Shown: piece after piece, positions 58,643 through 64,000 of the stretch
How positions within the stretch are numbered: position 1 is the first letter of the stretch
Layout: the number at the start of each line of letters is the position of its first letter
Assembly: GCF_000226095.1 (NCBI RefSeq)
Contig: NC_016473.1
Span: 744,001-808,000 of the forward strand
Length of the DNA stretch: 64,000 bases
Source: Thermothelomyces thermophilus ATCC 42464
Taxonomy: Eukaryota > Ascomycota > Sordariomycetes > Sordariales > Chaetomiaceae
Direction: 5' to 3'
The notes under the pieces: model-generated
Told to the model about the DNA's origin: nothing
The model's database searches: none
Seen by the model: the letters and a program-made list of their open reading frames with translations, nothing else
Position numbers and translations under genes: made by a program

Positions 58643-59107
58643 TTAGAGCTTGGCCTCCTCCTTGAGCGTGCCGACCTTGAGCTTGGGCCCGTACTTCTCG
58701 AGCACGCTCTTGCCGTGGTACTTCCAGAACTGCTTGGTGGCGTCCTTGCCGGCCATGCGCTTGAGGATCTTCGCGCCGCCCGGGTGGTCGTCGAGGAAGC
58801 CTGCCGATTTGCCGGTCGGTTAGCGGCCGTTTCGCTGCTGCCTCGGAGAAACGCGTAACTGTTCGGGGGAACGCTGCTCGCACACGCACACGGGCGCGGG
58901 ATACTCTTGTAAAGAGTATTACGGCCTTTCCCCGAGCCGGAAGCGTGATCATCGCCCGCCAATCGGGGGCGGCGGGGGGGCCAGCAGGAGGGCCGACAAA
59001 ATCAGGTACCTACCGGCAACGTCATAGACGCCGTCGTCGATGATGATGTACATGGACTTCTCGTCCTTGTGCTGGGCGACCTCGGCCTTGGTGATCTGCT
59101 TGGACAT
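58643..59107 (-). CDS. Small soluble cytochrome b5-domain protein
   Basis: Exon 1 is 59107-59014 and exon 2 is 58800-58643, giving 83 aa. The 213-bp intron (GTAGGT to GGCAG) joins DVA to GFLDDHPGG. The haem-binding core HPGG is residues 37-40, and the second haem histidine is in WKYHGK at residue 60. It starts [30 protein letters not shown]. There is no C-terminal membrane tail, unlike ER cytochrome b5, so it is probably a soluble electron carrier or haem-binding protein of the small fungal cytochrome-b5-like family. The Trp of the usual WxxxxGxVYD start is replaced by YIII. Identification of the domain is firm; the partner is unknown. Confidence 0.9.
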
Positions 59108-59957
59108 GGTGGCGGCGATCCGATGGACCTGTTTCGCTTCGAGGCTCGGGATTTTTGGGGGAGTTGGTGAGAGAGGGTCAAGGCCGAATCACAAAGTCGG
59201 CAGGGTAGCTAGCCGATCAGTTGCGCGGTGCCTCTAAAGTATGTTGTTGCAGTCCGCACTCAGCACGGAGAGCGTAGCGTATGGAGGGAGCGGGCGCGGG
59301 CGTGAGTGATTGTTAATTGTTGAGCGCCGAGTGGACAGCAGACGCCGGCTCGGCTCCGCGGTTGCCTTGAACCTCGGCTTTCCGTTGCGGTCCAGGGTCA
59401 GCCGAGATGCCAAGACCTGGAGTCTGGACCGCGGGGGGAAGGGAAGAGGGAAGTTCCCCATTCACCCCGCAGACGTCATTCCCCCGGACGGGATCTCAAT
59501 TTGCTCAGGGGTCTAGGGTGTATGTATAGTACTAGTACGGAATACTAGTATAAAGGTAGGGATAGTTGTGCACGGGATTCGGTTATCTGTTTCAACGAAG
59601 GGATGACGCTTGTTTACTTCCCTACCGAGGTACTCCGTACATTAGACTTGTTCCTGCAGTCTTAATATTAATATCAAAACCATTTGTCCTAACTACCTCG
59701 GCAGCCAGTTTCCCTCCCATATATATATATAGTGGATTCGTGCGAATCAATATCTATCACTCGCTCTCGTTGGAGGGATCGCCTGCGCTTCCCTCATCTC
59801 CGGTGGGTGTCCCACCACCAACAAGCGGTACTGATCCCTTTTTGTTCTAGATACGACTCCTTAACGCCGTGCGATGATGCCATGTCCCAGAACACACAAT
59901 AAGAGGAAAAGAAAGAGAACAACAGCAAAAAAAAAAAAAAAAAGAAAAGAAAAAAAC
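59108..59957. other. Intergenic between cytochrome b5 and PLC-like genes
   Basis: Promoter side of the b5-domain gene. Contains a TATATATATATA run near 59719 and TACTCCGTA at 59631. An A-rich run (about 59928-59956) abuts the stop of the PLC-like gene. No gene seen. Confidence 0.55.
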
Positions 59958-61325
59958 CTAGACCGTCATCCAGACGGCCCAGGCCAACCCCATCCACGCA
60001 ACCGCCCTCGCCACCTCCATCCTCGCGGCGGCGCTCGAGTCCGGCCCGCAGCACGGCCGCCGCGTCCACGAGACGTTGTTCATCCTGGCGGCGACCTCGA
60101 AGACGCTGCCGGGGTAGTTCCCGTAGTTGTAGTAGTCGACGTTGAGCACGTTGGGGGCGCGGCCCCAGTCGGTGCGGCAGTTGTTGGCGGCCATGCCCAG
60201 GCTGCCGGGGCCCTGGGCCGCGTTGGTCACGTTGAGCCGGCTGACGGCGGGGACGAGCAGCGACTGGCCGAGCAGCGACACCTCGGCGTTGAGGTTGTGG
60301 TTCATCAGGTAGAGCCGCCGCTTCGCGTCGGGCTGGGGCAGCCCGGGCGGGCGCTGCACGATGCAGGGGAACGCGTCGTCGACCGGGTCGAAGGGGGTCT
60401 CCCACATGTAGGCGAACTCGTCGAGCAGCCAGGGGTAGGCGGTCTGGTTGGCCATGTAGTCGAGGAACATGATGACGCGCTGGCCCGACAGGATCAGCTG
60501 CCCCAGCGTCGGCCAGTCGTCGACCGTCATGAGCCCGAGGCCCGGCGTGAAGGCGTACTTGGTGATGCCCGACTCCTCGATGTAGGGCGCGTACTTGTCC
60601 GGGGTCGAGTAGTTGCCGTTGCCGAGCAGGATGGTGACCACGTCGTAGGGGTGCGAGGCGACCCAGTCCTTGACCTGGCGGAGCCAGTCGGTGATGGGCC
60701 CGGCGTCGAGCAGGTCGCACGACGTGTGGCAGAAGTGCGGCACCGTGCCGTTGACGGGCCACTGGATCTGCGCCTGGAGGAAGCGCACGCCGTCATTGAG
60801 CTGGTCCACCACCGGGAACTGCTGGTTGGCCGCCGCGCTGCCCGAGCGCACAAAGGGGCTGTTGTGGCAGCCCACCTGCGTGACGTTGCCGTACTTGCGG
60901 TCGCAGAGCTCCGGATAGTTGTTGCAGGGGCGTGTGTTGGTCGGTTGCGGAGGGGCCGTCGACGTTGACGTCGTGCTCGACGTCTTCTTATCCGAGGTGG
61001 TCGTCGACGAGGACGCGTGCGAGCCGGTGATGTACGTCACCGTCTCGGAAGAGGTCGCCTCCGTGTCGCTCTCGGTGAGATGGCCGCGGCCGGTGGGCAG
61101 GCTGGTCGTTGCGTCGGTCTCGCGAGAGGAAGGAGTATGGTAGATGCCAGTCGGGACATCGGTGCTCGACTCGGTCGCGTCGCTCCGTGTGCCGGTCAAC
61201 ATGGTGATGTCGGGATCGTCGGTCTTGATGGTCTCGGCATCGGCCTTGTCGCAGCGGACCGGGCCGATGCTGAGCAGGATGAGGCACAGCGCGCCCGCGA
61301 TGATGCGCTTGAGGGACGCCATCAT
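59958..61325 (-). CDS. Secreted GPI-anchored PLC-like phosphodiesterase fold protein
   Basis: Single exon, 455 aa. Residues 1-25 are a signal peptide (MMASLKRIIAGALCLILLSIGPVRC). Residues 26-130 are Ser/Thr-rich and probably O-glycosylated. A PI-PLC-X-like TIM barrel runs from about 135 to 425: GCHNSPFV, NDGVRFLQAQIQ, PHFCHTSCDLLDAGP, WVASHPYDVVTILLGNGNYS, GQRVIMFLDYMA, WETPFDPVDDAFPC, RRLYLMNHNLN. The first catalytic histidine is kept in GCHNS. The C-terminus (AWMGLAWAVWMTV) is hydrophobic, as for GPI attachment. Members of this fungal group are cell-wall or surface proteins; whether they cleave phosphoinositides is not known. A second Met directly follows the first, so the start may be 61322. 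Confidence 0.88.
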   Translation of the reverse strand: MMASLKRIIAGALCLILLSIGPVRCDKADAETIKTDDPDITMLTGTRSDATESSTDVPTGIYHTPSSRETDATTSLPTGRGHLTESDTEATSSETVTYITGSHASSSTTTSDKKTSSTTSTSTAPPQPTNTRPCNNYPELCDRKYGNVTQVGCHNSPFVRSGSAAANQQFPVVDQLNDGVRFLQAQIQWPVNGTVPHFCHTSCDLLDAGPITDWLRQVKDWVASHPYDVVTILLGNGNYSTPDKYAPYIEESGITKYAFTPGLGLMTVDDWPTLGQLILSGQRVIMFLDYMANQTAYPWLLDEFAYMWETPFDPVDDAFPCIVQRPPGLPQPDAKRRLYLMNHNLNAEVSLLGQSLLVPAVSRLNVTNAAQGPGSLGMAANNCRTDWGRAPNVLNVDYYNYGNYPGSVFEVAARMNNVSWTRRPCCGPDSSAAARMEVARAVAWMGLAWAVWMTV

Positions 61326-63033
61326 TCGCGATGGTTGTGTGGTTCAAGCCCCAGAAAAGGCATCGAAAGAGAAAACGAAAACAGAACGAAAGAAAAAAAA
61401 TTAAAAAAGAGGGGATGAGTTAAAAAAAACGAGGTTCAGTATGGACTCGGATGTTTGCAAACAACCGCGCAGTTTACCCCGATAACCGCCTTTTCATCAG
61501 AGCTACCTTTTAGGGAATTCTTTGGACAAAGCTTCCATGTCCTGCGGCAAGCAGGAGCGGCTGCATTCCAATGAACAGGCTGTCTGCGCTTCGGGTCCCT
61601 TGCTTGCCGGCACTGCCGCACATCGGTGGGGTCGTGCTGTGACAATCCCTGCAACCGTCAGCGGCTCACGGTTGGACATTGGGCGGTCAATTCTTGGCCA
61701 AGTCGCCACCACCCGTAGTGTATACTCGGTTCGGTGTTTCTCTTGAACCTTATCAGGTTGTTTGGGTTATACGAGTATAAACTACGCCCAGACCCGCGAC
61801 GGTATATTTTTCCCCCAATAAAGCTCTGCCGCTGTGCGTACCAAAATACGCACGTAGTATCTTATACCATTCTTATTGTTAATATAGTGAGCGTACTACG
61901 CTGATGATTAACATACATTATTCCAACATTTCGGTCCTCTCCCGCAGCTCCGATCTACGACATGGCATCGGGTTGCCAAGCCATCGAGCGCAAATTGTAC
62001 TCGTATATTAGCGTGGACCATCAACGCCACTCTCCACCGCTAAATTGTGCACTTTAAGTGGAGATACATACAAGGAATTAATACGGTGTAATTGTTTTGC
62101 GGGACCTGAGGGGAAGTAAAAGATTTTTGTGATCATCTGGCGTGACGTGTTCGACGTGCAAGCGCTGTAGTATCTGATGTGCTGGAAGTGGTGGGGTATA
62201 TGACTGGGCGAAGCGCTGGGCAGTCGCATTCTCAGGGGCGCTCGTAGCCAGTGGATCGTCGCCCGGCAGCCGCTTTCCAAACGCACGCGCGGACCGTTCG
62301 GCAATTAACTAACTAACCCCTGCTCGCATCGGCTGCAGTGGCGTGCAGTGCGGTGCAGATGAGGAGGAGTTGGTCCTCGCCATCCGCACAGCCCAGCGCT
62401 TCCGAGGGCAAGCAAGATAAGGTATCCATCCGTAGTGTACACTAAAGTAGCGTGGATAAGGTACCGAATGGGGGCCTGCGGCCACCTGCAAAACAACATA
62501 CCTTGTTTAAACGACACCACCGCGGCAGTGAACCTGGGAAGGACCCTCTCGGTGTGGGAAGATCCCGTCTGATCTTTTCATTTCTTGCCCGTCGCTCCCC
62601 ATTTTTTGACTCTTTGTTTCCCCACCCTTTCCAGCTCCTGCATGTTTCGCCCTTGATTCAATTCCTCGTGTTGAGGGTTTACCTTTCTTTCAGCCTTGTT
62701 TCCTACTCTCGATCTCCCCGGATCTCCGGGTCTTGTGGCGCCTTTCCTCGTCCACGTTACCGGGGTGCAGCGCGTTGCCGCGAGCATAGGGGACCGAGAG
62801 CTCAACTTGTCGCAGCAGGTCTGCCTGGGCTCCTGTCTACCCACAGGTGCCTGAACTCTACCTACCTTACCAGGTAGTCGCGTACCTAATTAACCCAACC
62901 CTACCTGGTCTTACCTGAGCTACCACCTCATCTACATCACCTTCTTGCCTACGCCCACTTTCTTCCCGGTCGTCCCGGGTCCCCCCCAAGAATCATCGAG
63001 CAGTCCTCCCGATCTATCTGCGGCCGGGCGAAC
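61326..63033. other. Divergent promoter region, 1.7 kb
   Basis: Between the PLC-like and SUR7-like starts. AT-richer sequence at 61800-61920 (TTATTGTTAATATAG) and a CT-rich leader from 62.57 kb. A four-codon uORF (MFRP) starts at 62642. No gene seen. Confidence 0.55.
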
Positions 63034-64000
63034 ATGGGACTGCCGGCCGTACTCCGGTCCCGCTTGAATACCAGCTCCGAGAAGACTGACCCCTCAACGC
63101 CGTCAACTCCGATCTCCAAGGAACATGTCCTCGAAAGCAACGATGCCGGCTTCAAGCGGGCAACCCGCATGCGCCGGAACTTTGCTCTGAGCGCCTCCTT
63201 CTCCTATGTCCTCGCCTGGATCTTCCTCGTTCTTGTATGTTATTTTTTTTTCCCACCCAGGGAGAAGCATTCTTTAACCCTCCCTCAGATGATTATTATT
63301 ACTGAGATCAGACTAACTAACCTGTTATTTCCTCCCCCCCCTTTTTTTCTAGGTCCTCGTCGGCAACACGTATCCCCGCCCCGTCCTGTCGCAGACGTAC
63401 TTCTTCAAGCTCGACCTGACCGACATCATCCCCACGTCGGTCCCCAATGCCAGCCTGATCAACAGCATCGCCCAGTCGATCGGCCTGCACGACTTCTACC
63501 AGGTCGGCCTGTGGAACTTTTGCGAGGGCTACGTGGGCGTGGGCATCACGTACTGCTCGCCGCCCAGGACGCTCTACTGGTTCAACCCGGTCGAGGTGCT
63601 GACCAACGAGCTGCTCTCGGGCGCCACCATCGCGCTGCCCACGCAGGTCGTCACCATCCTGTCGGTCCTGCGCATCACGTCCCAGATCATGTTCGGCTTC
63701 TTCCTGACCGCCGCCCTCCTCGCCTTCCTCATGATCTTCGTCTCCCCGCTCGCCGTCGCCTCGCGCTGGTGGAGCCTGCCCCTCGCCGTCGCCTCCTTCG
63801 TCGAGATGCTGCTGCTCATCGCCGCCAGCGTCGTCGGCACCGCCATCAGCGTCGCCTTCAAGTACGCCGCCGAGGCCCAGAGCGAGCTCAACATCCACGC
63901 CGAGGTCGGCCCCAGGATGTTTATCTTCATGTGGCTGGCCACGGGCTTCAGCATCTGGGCCTTTGCCGCCCACTCGGGCATGGGCTGCTGCTGCACCTCG
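63034..64000 (+). CDS. SUR7/PalI family membrane protein (partial, cut by window end)
   Basis: Exons 63034-63234 and 63353 to past the window edge; 283 codons seen. The 118-bp intron (GTATGT to TTCTAG) keeps phase 0 and joins IFLVL to VLVGNTYPRP, completing the first membrane segment. The predicted extracellular loop has the family Cys pattern NFCEG...ITYCSPP. Three further hydrophobic segments follow (VTILSVLRITSQIMFGFFLTAALLAF near 170, then LAVASFVEMLLLIAASVVG, then FIFMWLATGFSIWAFAAHSG). SUR7/PalI proteins are four-pass plasma-membrane proteins of eisosomes, cell-wall integrity or pH sensing. The C-terminal cytosolic tail lies beyond 64000. Start is GCGAACATGGG. Confidence 0.85.
   Translation, partial: MGLPAVLRSRLNTSSEKTDPSTPSTPISKEHVLESNDAGFKRATRMRRNFALSASFSYVLAWIFLVLVCYFFFPPREKHSLTLPQMIIITEIRLTNLLFPPPPFFLGPRRQHVSPPRPVADVLLQARPDRHHPHVGPQCQPDQQHRPVDRPARLLPGRPVELLRGLRGRGHHVLLAAQDALLVQPGRGADQRAALGRHHRAAHAGRHHPVGPAHHVPDHVRLLPDRRPPRLPHDLRLPARRRLALVEPAPRRRLLRRDAAAHRRQRRRHRHQRRLQVRRRGPERAQHPRRGRPQDVYLHVAGHGLQHLGLCRPLGHGLLLHL

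Overview
The window is nuclear DNA of a filamentous ascomycete (Pezizomycotina, most likely a Sordariomycete). The evidence is GC-rich coding with C/G third positions, short GT..AG introns (several with CTAAC/CTGAC-type branch sites), CCACC-like start contexts, and protein families typical of moulds: a NUM1/ApsA cortical protein, a Mit1-type remodeler, GPI-anchored Ser/Thr-rich proteins and a SUR7/PalI protein. I see no rRNA, tRNA, CRISPR array or intact transposon.

Layout. 1-10.4 kb holds no convincing gene. 10.4-21.4 kb is a run of plus-strand genes: NUM1/ApsA, an OTU-family deubiquitinase, the NEDD8 E2 UBC12 and ketol-acid reductoisomerase (ILV5). A minus-strand PLP-dependent serine/threonine dehydratase-like enzyme is convergent with ILV5. 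It is divergent from an indoleamine 2,3-dioxygenase (IDO) gene at 24.8-26.6 kb. The IDO promoter has a perfect inverted repeat against a TATA box and a 21-codon upstream ORF that ends in Trp-stop. 26.9-30.8 kb has two minus genes, a cysteine-rich GPI-type secreted protein and the mitochondrial rRNA methyltransferase MRM1. 31.6-37.8 kb is a large PHD/chromo/SNF2 remodeler (Mit1/CHD3 type). 40.0-43.1 kb is a low-complexity CCCH zinc-finger protein. 44.2-48.7 kb carries COP9 signalosome subunit 3 and RPA1 (RPA 70 kDa) on the minus strand. 49.5-50.8 kb is an amidohydrolase/lactonase. 50.8-56.3 kb is gene-poor and holds a MITE-like inverted-repeat element. The right end has a small Pro-rich protein, a small cytochrome b5 domain protein, a PLC-like GPI protein and the first 283 codons of a SUR7/PalI protein cut by the window edge.

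How the genes relate. These are mostly unlinked housekeeping functions, not a cluster. UBC12 and CSN3 act on opposite sides of cullin neddylation, and the OTU protein is a third ubiquitin-system gene. ILV5 (valine/isoleucine synthesis) and IDO (tryptophan to kynurenine, NAD synthesis) are amino-acid enzymes with their own promoters. Exon joins were read by hand from frame, splice sites and family continuity. The least certain are the MIT1 first and third introns and the CSN3 second intron.

The most interesting signals are noncoding: the Trp-ending uORF and palindrome at IDO, a dispersed pair of short motifs (TACGGAGTA and TACGGATTAC) far above chance and found between genes, the MITE-like element, and a possible internal start in the MIT1 gene.
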